The notes under the pieces: model-generated
Seen by the model: only the letters and a program-made list of their open reading frames with translations
The model's database searches: none
What the model was told of the DNA's origin: nothing
NCBI GenBank assembly: GCA_032871835.1
Contig: CM065296.1
Location: 10,550,001-10,614,000 of the forward strand
DNA length: 64,000 nt
Origin: Dipteronia dyeriana
Lineage: Eukaryota; Streptophyta; Magnoliopsida; Sapindales; Sapindaceae
Reading direction: 5' to 3'
Made by a program: the position numbers and the translations under genes
In this document: positions 34,624 through 45,652 of the stretch, piece after piece
Layout: every line of letters begins with the position of its first letter
Position numbering within the stretch: position 1 is the first letter of the stretch

Positions 34624-35820
34624 AGATCTTAAAGTATTTGTTTCAACAATTGCTAAATTTCTTGAAAAGGACTATATGAATAATTTTGTGCCTAAAAGTA
34701 GAATTGTCCTGAATGAGCTTTTAGGAGATACAATTCCACAAGAGGTTTTGCAACCAAGCCCAATTGTAAGTTTCATACCAACACAAGATCAACAATCTAC
34801 CATACCTCATCGTAGTGGGAGGGTTGTTTGACAACCCGAGAGATACATCGGTCTAGGAGAATCTGTAGAGAATCTTTTGGAAGATGATTATCCCTATATG
34901 TACAAGGAAGCAATGGAAGATGTTGATTGTTGCCATTGGCAAAAGGCAATGCAATCCGAAATTGAATATGTTCAAAAACAAAGTCTGGTCTCTTGTAGAC
35001 TTACCTAAAGGGTTAAAACCCATCGGGTGCAAGTGGGTATACAATAGGAAAGGATGGAAATGTGGAAACCTTTAAAGCTAGATTGGTAGTTAAAGGTTAT
35101 ACACAGAAGGAAGGTATCGATTATAACGAAACCTTCTCTCTCATGGCCATGCTTAAATCCATTATGATACTCTTATCCATTGCGGCATCTCTAGACCTAG
35201 AGATTTGAAAAATGGACGTCAAGACAGCTTTCCTTAATGGAAGTCTTGATGAAAGCATCTACATGATGCAAGTAGAAGGATTCATTGAAAAGGGCCAAGA
35301 GGAAAGGGTATGCAAGTTGCAAAGATCCATATATGGATTGAAGCAAGCATCCAGATCCTGGAACATAAAGTTCGATCATGCTGTGAAAAGTTTTGGATTT
35401 AATCAAAACCTTGACGAACCTTGTGTATACAAAAGGATTAAAGGCAACAAGTTGGTTTTCCTAGTTCTTTATGATGATGATATACTACTCATCGGAAACG
35501 ATGTAGGTGTATTGACATCAATAAAAGAATGGTTAGTAAAACAATTTGATATGAAGGACTAAGGAGAAGCAAGTTATATTCTTGGTATCCAAGTTATAAA
35601 GGATAGAAAGAATAGAACGATTGCATTATCCCAAGCTTTATACATAGATAAAATCTTGTTTAGGTTTTCCATGCAAGATTCCAAGAAAGGTATGTTACCT
35701 TTCAGACATGGAATCAAACTTTCTAAAGAACAAGTTCCTAAGAATGAGCATGAAGAGCAATTCACGAGTAGGGTTCCATATGCATCGGTTGTTGGAAATC
35801 TCATGTATGCAATGCTCTGT
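34624..35820 (+). pseudogene. E4 reverse transcriptase, with altered catalytic motif
   Basis: After a decayed linker the RT is read in pieces: [21 protein letters not shown] (about 34975), [20 protein letters not shown] (about 35075) and MDVKTAFLNGSLDESIYM (35212). The copia catalytic box YVDD reads YDDD (LYDDDILLIG), which changes the residue next to the Asp pair. A stop follows MKD at 35560. The frame continues as SYILGIQV and on. Two frameshifts lie at about 34960 and 35050. Confidence 0.85.
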
Positions 35821-36454
35821 ACTAGACTAGATATTTGTTTTGTTGTCGGCACAGTTAGCAGGTTTCAATCGAAACCTGGTCCTGATCACTTGACGGCAAT
35901 CAAGCATATTTTCAAGTATCTTAGGAGAACGATAGCTTATATGCTTGTATACTCTGGAGGGGATTTGATTCCCGTTGGGTATACAGATTTTGATTTTCAG
36001 TAAGATTCTGACTCTATGAGATCAACATCAAGATCTGTGTTTACTATTGGAGGAGGGGTAGTCATATGGAGGAGTATCAAACAATCTTGTATTGCCGATT
36101 CCACCATGGAAGCCGAGTATGTTGCAGCATGCGAGGCTGTCTGACTCCACCAATTCTTGATTGACTTGGAAGTGGTTCCTAACGCGAATCAACAGATCAC
36201 TATCTATTATGACAATAGTGGAGTAGTGGCTAATTCAAGAGAACCAAGAAGTCATAAGAGAGGGAAACACATTGAAAAATTCACCTTCTAAGAGAAATTG
36301 CGCATAGAGGTGACGTGACGATTACCAAAATCACGTCAGCAGAAAATCTAGCGGATCCCTTTACAAAGGCTCTTCCACAAAAGAGTTTTGATGGACATCT
36401 AGAGAACAAGGGGATGAGAGATATGACACATTTGCTATAGAGCAAGTGGGAGAT
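35821..36454 (+). pseudogene. E4 RNase H and polypurine tract
   Basis: The RNase H is seen as GYTDFDFQ, then ADSTMEAEYVAACEA and YDNSGVVANSREPRS-HKRGKHIE, holding the expected Asp, Glu and Asp. Stops lie at 36001 and 36142. The sequence AAGTGGGAGA (36445-36454) directly before the 3' LTR is the polypurine tract that primes plus-strand synthesis. Confidence 0.8.
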
Positions 36455-38226
36455 TGTTAGGATTATGCTCGATAGCAAGAGTAGAATATTGTATTTGACA
36501 ATCTTTTCATATTAATAAAGTGATTTCTAGTTTAACAAATCTTATAACATTTATAGTTTAATTATTATAATTGTCAAAAGTAAATAATCATAAGGTCAAA
36601 AGAATATGAGAAAAGAAGAATTGTTCATACATCTAGATATGTATGAGGTAGACACAATTCTTTAGTTAGTCTTGAATAATATTCACAACTTAAGATAAAA
36701 GGTTGGGCGTCTATATCTTGTCAAAGTTGTAGATTCTTTTGCTAGCATTCGAGTGGGATCAAATGTGTTATGATGATTCTAAAATCATCAAAGTGTGGTG
36801 TCTTTGGGCAAAAGAATCTAGTGCACTAAGTGCATTGAATAGGATCACAATGAAATACTTTATCTAGAACCGTCAATAGATACAATTTTTCATTTGAAGA
36901 CAATCGGAGAGTCTATCTCAATCCTGAGATAAATGATGGACTTATGGTTGCAAGTGTTATCATTTGAGCTATCAATGAGTACGATTATATAGCATAGTCT
37001 ATCCTCGATAGTTTGGTGGTATTCATTTGTTAATCGATAGAGGACTTCATTTATAGATATGGGCATCGTGGCTCCATTTATTAAATGAGAGAAGAATATC
37101 ATCATATGGATGTTTTGAGGTATTGAATATTAAATCTTAATGTTAAAGTTTTCAATAGTGTCTATTGAAACAATGCTTCTGGACAAGTCAAAATATCCAA
37201 GTTCAAAATGTGGTCATATGAGTAAATATGGTAACTTGGAGAGCTATAGACGGTCTATGAGTTTTTGGTGATTACTAGTATTCTTCACGAGGATACATTT
37301 TCTCCAATAAGGTTGTCTAGGGTACGAATGAGTAACATCAACTTATTCTATCTTTATTTAAGAGTTCAATTTTAGTTCTTTAGTGGAATGAACTAAAATT
37401 AAATAGATCGAACCTAAGTGAATCATTTGTTGATTGTGATTGGGTTGTGTCTATTGGAGCTTAAATTTAGATACCCCGTCAAGATCCTCAATCTACACGA
37501 ACTTGCATGGATCACTTGATTTGTTCTACCGGGCCAATTTAGGGGTCCTTCTAGAATTGTATTAAGGCATGTGAACTTGTTTCTTTTTGTAATAATAGGT
37601 CTAGTTCACATGTGGACTTTTTCTTAAGGTCCAATAGATTTAATAAAATAAGAAAAATAATATATGGCCCATATACATGTGTTGGGTGGCAAGACTATTG
37701 AGAATAGCTTAATTATATTATTTTTTTATTTAATTTTTTTATTTAATTAAATGAAAATAAATTAATTATTTAATTAAAAGTCAAAATCTTTTTCATATTA
37801 GGAGTTGGTCTCCTAAAATTATACTATTGTTGGTAGTATAATTAATATTAAAGACTATATTTGATAAGTAGATAAATAAAAAGAATTATTTATCTAATCA
37901 AATTATGAAGTCTTTAATATGGTTACAAATATATTTTTGAGTTGTATTAGGAGTCTTGGTTGAGGATAGAATTTTTTTTTTTGAAAATGATTCTTAACCA
38001 CCAAGTCAATCTGCCTAAGGAAATGATTTTTAACTACCAAGTAAATCCTTCTCAGGAAAGGATTTGTGATCCTAATCTATATCCCATAAAATTCGACCAG
38101 TCCATATATATATATACAAAAGGATATAATTCGTTTTAGATAATAATTCTTAACTACCAAATAAATCCACCTATGGAAAGGATTCTTGCTAACCAAGTAA
38201 ATCCTTCTTAGGAAAGGATTTATGAT

Positions 38227-38230
<4 letters not shown>

Positions 38231-38306
<76 letters not shown>
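38231..38306 (+). repeat. (TA)n(TG)n microsatellite
   Basis: About 36 bases of TA are followed by about 40 bases of TG in the E4 3' LTR. The 5' LTR has only a short version near 30700 (TATATATATGTGTGTG), so the tract grew after insertion. Confidence 0.95.
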
Positions 38307-38307
<1 letters not shown>

Positions 38308-38433
38308 TTTTCGGCCAGCCCTAAGAATTCTATGATGAAAATTTCGGCCATGCTATGTAATTTTCAAGAGAGAATTTGGCATAGCAAGAGAGAATTTTAT
38401 GGGAGAAAATTTTAGTTTTTGCTCTAGACAAAT

Positions 38434-39221
38434 GCCCAGTTTGGCATTACTGTGTTGTGGGGAAAATTGCTTTTGATTCTGCTGTGGGAGAATTGCTTTT
38501 GGATTTGCTGTGAAAAGAATGAGTTGAATGTTTGGTAAACTGATTTTTAAAAGTGCTGTGAGAACCAAAAGCAATTTCAATGTGTTTGGTAAAAAAGTGT
38601 TATGACTGAACAAAATTACTAGAAAGAACAAAAATGAATATTTAAGATGATTTGAAAATAAATAATTTATTTTATTTTTGTATAACCATAAACATGTTAT
38701 AAAATAAATAATTTTTTTTTGTGTGACCATAAACTTGTTATAAAATAAATAAATAAATTTTGTTAAAAAATATATAATTTTGCTTTAATATTTTTTTTAT
38801 CTATTGCCACATATATTGTGAATATATCAAGAAAACTAGCATAATTTGATTCAAGGATTCATAAGATTACACAATTGAAATAGACAACATGTAAATAGCA
38901 AAGTATATGTATAGTAAATTGTAAATAAAATAATAAATGCTAAGTGTGTGTTTTGTTATGTGGTAAATTTCATAAAAGGCAATGGATAAAATAGTAAGTT
39001 TGGAAAAAAAATCATTAATAAGAGTATTAAGTGTGTTCTCATTTCTGCTTCCTAGTAAGTTGATTTCTAAAAGCATCAATTTGTAGCTTCTCAATTTCTG
39101 TTGTGGGGGAAGCTAAAAGAGACCAAAAGCACTTTCGAGAAATTTTACCAAACACCCCAGGCCAACTTCAGAAGCACTTTTAACTCCAAAAGCAGCCTGG
39201 GAAGTAACCCCAAACTAGGCC
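38434..39221. mobile_element. Non-autonomous element with GGCCNAGTTTGG ends
   Basis: It interrupts the E4 3' LTR between GACAAA and TTCGATC, which are joined in the 5' LTR. The left end reads GCCCAGTTTGGCATTACT and the right, reverse-complemented, GGCCTAGTTTGGGGTTACT. A related truncated copy lies at 56312. The flanks allow a short AAA(A)T-type duplication, but it is not clear enough to set the superfamily. There is no transposase. Confidence 0.75.
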
Positions 39222-39739
39222 AAAATTCGATCAACTCATAGATAAAGGGTGTGGAATTCAGCCAAAGAGAAAAGAGAAAAAAAGAACGTTTTTGTTTTCG
39301 ATAGTACACTAGTATCCTTTACATCAAAAGGATTTTAGTACAATATCGAATCAAGGTTCACGCGAGTTTCAATCAAATTGATTGATAATTCACAAGTGGC
39401 CGGACATTCTTGATTTTTCTCTTGGAGGCTATTTGTAACTAACAAAGAAATAAATTTTGTTTGTTTCCATCATCAGGTATACAATTTAAAAGAAAGGAAG
39501 CCCACACTCCTAGGTGATTCACGATCGTGATTGGATTGGAAGATCTTGCGGAATCAATTCGGCGCTTGTTCAATCGTCACGAGAAAAAGGTACGACACTT
39601 GTTATATACGTCAATTAATCTAGGGTTAAGGTTCTCGTTGCAAAAAAAAAAGGGAAATTTTTTTATTTATATGTAAACCCTAATTTTTCATTTTTCTCAC
39701 GCTTCCGTTGCGTTTTGAACCATTTTTTCCTACATCACG

Positions 39740-40336
39740 AACATGGACATATAAGATACTCAACCCAGAAAATAATAATTCGACTAGATATACAAAGACG
39801 AAGACAATGTATGCAACATGAGTTGAAAGTGTAGTATCTTTTGACTTAGAACTTCAAATCAATAGTATGAGTAACTGAAATGACCGGAACTCAATCAAGA
39901 ATGATTTAAGACTAAAATCAAGTTCAAGATCCATGTTACAGAAACATATACACATACAAACACAATTCACACTAGAATGCAAACTACATAGAGATAGTCT
40001 CCAATCAAGCATTTTCCAAAATATGTTATTTCCATACCAATGCATGAACATTCATCTTCAAGTGTGTGAATGTGTTATACATGGTGCACAACGATGCAGG
40101 GACACAAATGTATGAATTTTGTGTTTGTGACTAAGCCTTGTAAGAGAAAGATAAGGTCTTAGTATACCTTTGTTGAACCATATTGCATCCTTTCTCTTTG
40201 AAGACTTTGAACTTGCTTTGACTAGTTGTTCCTTCTTCTTTGAAGCTTGAATCATCATGAATCTAAACAACTAAATCATTACAAGTAAAAATCATTTTGA
40301 TATGGAATTAATGCCAACACAATCTAAAACCTAGCA
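39740..40336 (-). repeat. E3 3' LTR, right part
   Basis: This is the start of the E3 LTR on the minus strand, ending in CTAGCA at 40336 (one change from the TGTTAG of the solo LTR). It matches 53264-53918 in reverse orientation and resumes directly after the E4 target duplication. Confidence 0.85.
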
Positions 40337-40350
40337 ATGTCTCCCTTTAG
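40337..40350 (-). other. E3 polypurine tract
   Basis: The minus strand reads CTAAAGGGAGACAT just before the LTR start, as expected for a polypurine tract. This shows that the adjoining LTR is the 3' one. Confidence 0.7.
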
Positions 40351-40813
40351 CGAATTCCATGTCAAAACACCTATACATTTACTACAAATATAAAAATGAA
40401 GATAGGTCACAAAATCACTCCCTCATAATACAATGAGTAAGATTCCTATGACTAATCTTCATCAACTCTTGAACTTCATCTTGATCTTCTCTTGAAGCAA
40501 CCTACAAATCATCTCAAAACACAATGCATATACAAGAGAAAAACAACAAATGGCAACATATAATATGGATAAAAATATACAATTAAGTCCACAAATACAT
40601 GTATTTCCCCCTCAATACGTGCCAAACACAAGAATTCTTAACCAAATCTTAAGACTAATTATTACATGCCATTGAAAGTTCAAAAGTTCACAAAAACAAC
40701 ATAAAAAGAAACTAAGCAACTAGAAAAGAAACTAAGCAACTAGCATCTCTTTCTCCCCCATTTTTATATGAAATGATGCCAAAAGTTAAGAAATATACCA
40801 CAAGACTCAAATA

Positions 40814-41875
40814 CTAGCTACTTGTTCCACCAAAGAAAGTCGTGCGAGTAGTTGATTTAACATAATGCTTGAGAGGTGGTCTTGAACTTGAAGCAATACA
40901 CTCCTCCAACTCTTTTATCCTAGCATCTTGTTGAACAACTATAGCACTAAGTTCATCAACCTTCTTCTTCAATTGTATAGCCCAATCCGGAAGAATATTT
41001 GTGCTAATCACATGACTATCAACTTGAGAACTACTAAATAGTCCAAAAGTATCACAAGTCTTACCCTTATTCTTATATGACATGTATGACGCACGTTTAT
41101 CACAATACTTTTCCAAGGGTCGAACTAACACATCATCTTCTCTATTCTTAACCCCACAAGCTAAACATAATGAAGTAATAAACCCCGGTAATGCAAACTT
41201 TTTATCACCTCTAGTAGAGAAAGCCACACTATCAATGTAATACATGAGAAGATCTCCAAGGTTTATAGGTTGATTAGTTACCAAGGCATACACTATTCTG
41301 ATCTTGTCCTTATTCAACTCGGTTGAATTCGAAGATCCAATAATGTTAGTGCAAATGAATAGATGCCAAAATGCACTAGCCTTAGTTAACTCATGTTGAT
41401 TAATATATGCTCTACCTTTCCACTCAAAAGAAGCATTTTCACAAAGAGTTCTACCCATGAAATTTAGATTCACAATGACATCCATATCTAGAAAACTAGA
41501 ATCTATATCATTAGATAGCCCAAGAAACTTGTTAATGTTTTTTAGGTTAACTCTAAACACAACACCCCTAATTTCCATCAAAGCATCCAATAAGGTAGCA
41601 CTTTCCCTATATTCAAGATAAAACTATCTAACAAGAGTATCCTTTACAACTCCTAACATGCTCACCCAAGATTCCCATTTTCTATCCTTTAAGCACTTAA
41701 GAACATAAGAATCTTTACACTTACCAAAGTCTATATCTCTCTCTTGAAACATCTTATTTGTTCCAAAGATCCCTAAATCTTTTGTCCTTGAAGCTTTGGA
41801 TCCTTTTGAGGTAGACTTGGCTTTCACAACGGGATTCAATTGTTTTCCACTTTCGGTAATCTTAGTTCTTCCCAT
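40814..41875 (-). pseudogene. E3 extra ORF with plant transposon-protein domain
   Basis: The frame runs from the ATG at 41875 to the stop at 40814, about 353 codons, with a single TAG at 41624-41626. The N-terminus is basic (MGRTKITESGKQ). The middle resembles the family annotated 'putative plant transposon protein' (PF20167), with NKFLGLSND, GRAYINQHELTKASAFWHLF and NLGDLLMYYI. The end has a coiled-coil-like stretch (LKKKVDELSAIVVQQDARI). It lies between the lost pol and the 3' LTR, as the extra 3' ORFs of some plant copia elements do. Function is unknown. It is one of the best-kept frames in the window. Confidence 0.7.
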
Positions 41876-43565
41876 TTGTTCTTGTGTTATAAGATGCTAT
41901 ATACATACAACAGAAATGAGTGAAAGACAAAACAAGCATATTAGTCACAAAGATATAAAACAAAGACATATGACTTAAGAATGAATCATCATGCAAGACA
42001 AAGATAGTGAGTAATATCTTACAAGTATCATTAAGTCAAAATATGCCAACATGTAACAAATGAAGCATGTGAACATATCATAAAAGAGAACAATGTCTAG
42101 CATACAATGCTCCCCCTTGATAAATGCTATAACTAAAATCAATGATAGCATAAAGTTCACAAAGATGTTCACACAATCACACATTCAAGCAATTTGAAGA
42201 AATATCAACAAAATAAGCTTCATATGCTAAGAGAGATACACAAAGATTTTTTCAAGTTCTCTCATAATTCTTCAACAATTGCTAAAATATCATCATACTC
42301 ATAAACAAAGTGTGTGTGTGAGAGATATGCTTTAAATATATATCAAGAAGTAGTTTGATAATCAACATGCAAACAATTTCCAACAACTATTAATCTTAAG
42401 CTTTTTCCATAAAAAGTCAAACCTATTATCATCCAGAATTTTTGCTTTTAAGAGAATAGATTTCAACATATGAGCGTTTGTGTGCATATGGCTTGTCATC
42501 CTATTTCTGTTTTTCAACCCGAGCTCATTTGATTTTCAACTATACTCATTTTTAAGCCTTCCTCCTTTTCTTTTTAGGTTCTGAATTAAAGGATTTTTCT
42601 TTTCATGATTCCATTTCAACACTTCTTTGATTTTTCTATTTTATTTTTTTAACATAAACAAAATTCACTTCATGGTGGCTTTCACTCATCACAATGGTGT
42701 AGCTCTTTACAATATTGGGTAGCTTTCACAACCAATGTGTGTAGCCCTTTCCATGAAGGTGCTCGTTGAGTTCTATGTATTTGTCGAAGCAAAATGGATA
42801 CTAACCATAGGTCATTTTAAATGTACTTAAGCACAAAAACTTCAAGGTATATCTAATGTTTACATATTAGTAAACTCAACCCACTAGCAAAACATATAAG
42901 AGAAGCAAGGTGGAATTTTAGAAAACCAAGATTTTATGGCTCATAAGCACATGATCTAAGAGCAATAAGTAGAGACTTATTCAAGATCATTACTTCTCTA
43001 AGGAGTAGCTTTCAAATAATATAAAGCTCATATTTTCAAAAGTAATGTCACTCAATATACTATACACAAACAATCATCAAAGTTAAGATCAATGTGAACA
43101 ATATCACTATTAGATCCTAAAATAGCAATTATCAATGAGAACCATATGTATGCTATACAAAATGCTCAAATATGACATGCTATGAGATGTATATCAAAAA
43201 CTGAGTCAAAAGATGAATATCTAAGAGAACATGCATTAGAGTATAGAGATATCTTTTTGCATATTATATTCACCAAATATCATACTTCCGCCCCTTTTAT
43301 GAGCACTCTTGCCTTGAATGTCCTCATGACAACAAGTTGACGATGTTTCACAACAAGAGTATAAAAAGCATAATATCTCAACTCAATCAACACATATATC
43401 AAAAGAACTTCTCTAAAGTTAACCAACAAATTTTGACCATCATAACAAACATGATGTGAGATAACCAAGTTCATATCAATACATGGAGCATTCAAAGCTA
43501 GCTAGCAAGAATTCTCAACACAATTGATATATTGCCTCAAAGCTATCTCACATGTGTTTCTTATA
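41876..43565 (-). other. E3 internal stretch without a recognised gene
   Basis: AT-rich sequence with stops in all frames lies between the gag fragment and the extra ORF. The position would normally hold pol, but I find no RT, integrase or protease motif. It may be leader-like DNA of the element or of a further insertion. Confidence 0.45.
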
Positions 43566-44140
43566 TTAGTGATAAGAGAACTCACCCTTGAACCACTTGT
43601 TCTTGGGTGTACCTACATAAACATTTCCAATATCATCCTTGACAACAATGTTAAATCTAGAGTAAAGTCCTTCAATGACTTGATTAACAAGAATATCATT
43701 AACACACTCTTCCTTAACATTTTCAACACAAGCTCTGTCAAGTTGAACAAGATTAGTATTCTTTCTACTCCACAACTTCTTCTCATGCTTAGCAATATTA
43801 TCATGTTTTTCAACTTTCAAATCCTTAGCATGTTCAAGTTGAAGTTTAATCTCCTTATCTCTAGATTCATTTCCTAATTTGCATTTTTCAATATATTTAT
43901 AACACCTAGGCTTAATGTGACCTATTGTGTTTTCAATAGTGGCAAATTGGGATAAAAGATGAGATTGCACCTTTTGGAGTTGAACTAGTTTCACTAGGAG
44001 TTTGCAAATATACCTTGTTCGCCAACTTCTTCTTGCCTTTTGATCTTCTCTTCTTGTGTTGTTTCTTATCAATCACGACTTCATCCAAGTGAGTAGGAAG
44101 TTGTGCTTCCAAGAGCTCTTCTTCAACTACCAAGTCGTCT
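43566..44140 (-). pseudogene. E3 gag C-terminal fragment
   Basis: On the minus strand the text GHIKPRCYKYIEKCKL is the second half of a CCHC knuckle as found in copia gag. It is followed by basic and charged sequence and KLWSRKNTNLVQ, which resembles the region after the knuckle in plant copia polyproteins. The upstream part (KKQHKKRRSKGKKKL) is in another frame and is directly fused to the end of E2 gag near 44140. Confidence 0.6.
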
Positions 44141-45652
44141 TCACCAAATATCCCGCCCTTCATCCATACGAGGGACTTTCCTTGTATGGTTTTTCCTGGA
44201 ATTATTGGTGGTGCCAATTAGAGTAGGCCCTCCGCTGATGGTATGTATTATCTGGATTTGCTCCATCAGATCCACCTGCTCCCCCCATCTTTTCTCCTCG
44301 TGTTCACGGATCTCGGCTTGCACTTCCCTTCCAGTCTGAATGTTATCCCTGACTTACTGTAAGAATTCTACCACAAATCCTCCTTTTATCAAAGCCTCAA
44401 TCTAATTTCACGGGTTATAGCACTCTGAAGTGTTGTGTCCCACATCTTCGTGAAAGTCACAATTCTTATAAAGATTCCTCCTGTCGATGGGGGCTTTCAT
44501 AGGTACGGGCTTCTGTAGTAACCCTTTATCCCTAATGGTGAGATAAATTGTTTCACAAGATACATTTAAAGGGGTGTAATTATCAAATTCTCTCTCATCT
44601 CGAGCTATTGGAGCCATCTTCCTAGGAGTAGGCGAAACCCGCGGAGGAGTTCGTTTTACGGGATACCTTTCCGACCTAGGTTAAGAAATAGAGAGGCGAT
44701 ACGTTGACCTGTTGGGGGTTTGTTCTAGCTATTCTGAGCTTGTTCTGGTTTGGAAGCTTCCTTCTTCTGTCTCTTTACGGTTCTCATATCGTCGTGTTCC
44801 ATCTTGACCTTGATCTGTTCGTCGACTTCAATTTGCTCCAGATCTCGATCATAGGCTTCTTGGTAGGTCTCAAGAGTCCTCTTGGCGAAAGACCAGAATA
44901 GCTTGCCTGCCCACAAGTTCCTCCTAAAATTGGTGAGGGTTTCTTTCTCGGTGAAGACCCTCATTTGGATGACTTCCTTATAGAAACGCTCAACATAAGC
45001 CCAAAGGGTTTCCTCTTTCTCTTTGACCATGTATTGTAGATGGATTGGATCCTTCAATGGGGGCTTAACTCCCTGGAATTGCAAGCAGAAATCAGTTGAC
45101 AGTTTCATGAAGGAATCCACACTGCCAGCGGGTAGCTTTCTTAATCAGGTCTTAGCGTAATCCGTCAGCGTAGTTAGGAGCATTCAACACATAGTGACCT
45201 TGGTCGTGTTCTGGACCTCCATATGTTGAATAAAGCTCTCCAAGTGGCTCAAGGGATCCTCAGTCTCGGAGAATCTATCAGTCGCCATTTTGCATTTTGG
45301 TAAGAGATCCGCCTCCTGGATCTTTCTGGTGAAAAGAGCATTCATCTCACTTATAAGGTCTTTCTTGTCTTTTTTATACTTCCCCTTCTTCTTCCACTAG
45401 AACTCTTTCTAAAGCTCTGCCAACTGGTCTCTCAAGCGCTTGCTCTCATGTTTCCTTGAATTAATCTCGGACTCCTCACTGTCAGACCCTTCTGACGAGC
45501 TGACGACCTCTACCCAATTCCTTCTTCGAATGGGATCTACATGGGGGGCTTTATTGGCTTTCTTGGCTTTCTTCCTCTCTAGCTCGGATTTTCCTCCTTA
45601 AAGTCACTGGGTAAAGAAATTTTCATCTCTCCCGGGGAAGTTCATCAGCTGA
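44141..45652 (-). pseudogene. E2 gag, 5' end cut
   Basis: The minus strand shows the same gag order as E1. The core (45120-44725: FMKLSTDFCLQFQGVKPP, VERFYKEVIQMRVFTEKE, NLWAGKL) is intact for 131 codons. The knuckle region (44617-44408) has CDFHEDVGHNTSECYN. The C-terminus (44323-44141) ends VPRMDEGRDI, where E3 begins. The N-terminal stretch (45652-45130) has stops. At 45652/45653 it meets the duplicated E1 3' end, so the true leader and primer site are missing. Confidence 0.75.

Larger units (their letters stand above)
28930..39734 (+). mobile_element. E4: plus-strand Ty1/copia element
   Basis: TCACG flanks both ends (28925-28929 and 39735-39739). LTRs are 28930-31350 and 36455-39734. A TGGTATCAGAGC primer site (31353) and an AGTGGGAGA polypurine tract (36446-36454) lie at the expected places. 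The domain order gag, integrase, RT, RNase H is that of copia. The LTRs are very alike by eye apart from insertions, so E4 is the youngest layer of the stack. The protease core is deleted and several stops are present. The gag and integrase style resembles the TAR/Tork group, which is an inference. Confidence 0.9.
36455..39734 (+). repeat. E4 3' LTR, enlarged by an insertion
   Basis: The LTR is 3280 bp against 2421 bp for the 5' copy. The difference is explained by the MITE-like element at 38434-39221, a (TA)n(TG)n tract at 38231-38306 and a short insertion near 37595-37620. Start and end match the 5' LTR. Confidence 0.9.
26935..44140 (-). mobile_element. E3: truncated minus-strand Ty1/copia element
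   Basis: The 3' LTR is 26935-28929 plus 39740-40336, split by E4. To its right lie a polypurine tract (40337-40350), an extra ORF (40814-41875), about 1.7 kb without clear coding, and a gag C-terminal fragment (43566-44140). The 5' LTR, the gag start and all of pol are missing. No target duplication was found, and about 600 bp of E2 (gag end to linker, including protease) are missing at the site. The arrangement suggests deletion after insertion. The extra ORF after pol suggests a SIRE-like lineage, which is an inference. Confidence 0.7.

Noticed and set aside
44103..44339. Plus-strand frame near the E2/E3 junction
   Set aside because: It is the shadow of the E2 gag C-terminus on the minus strand.
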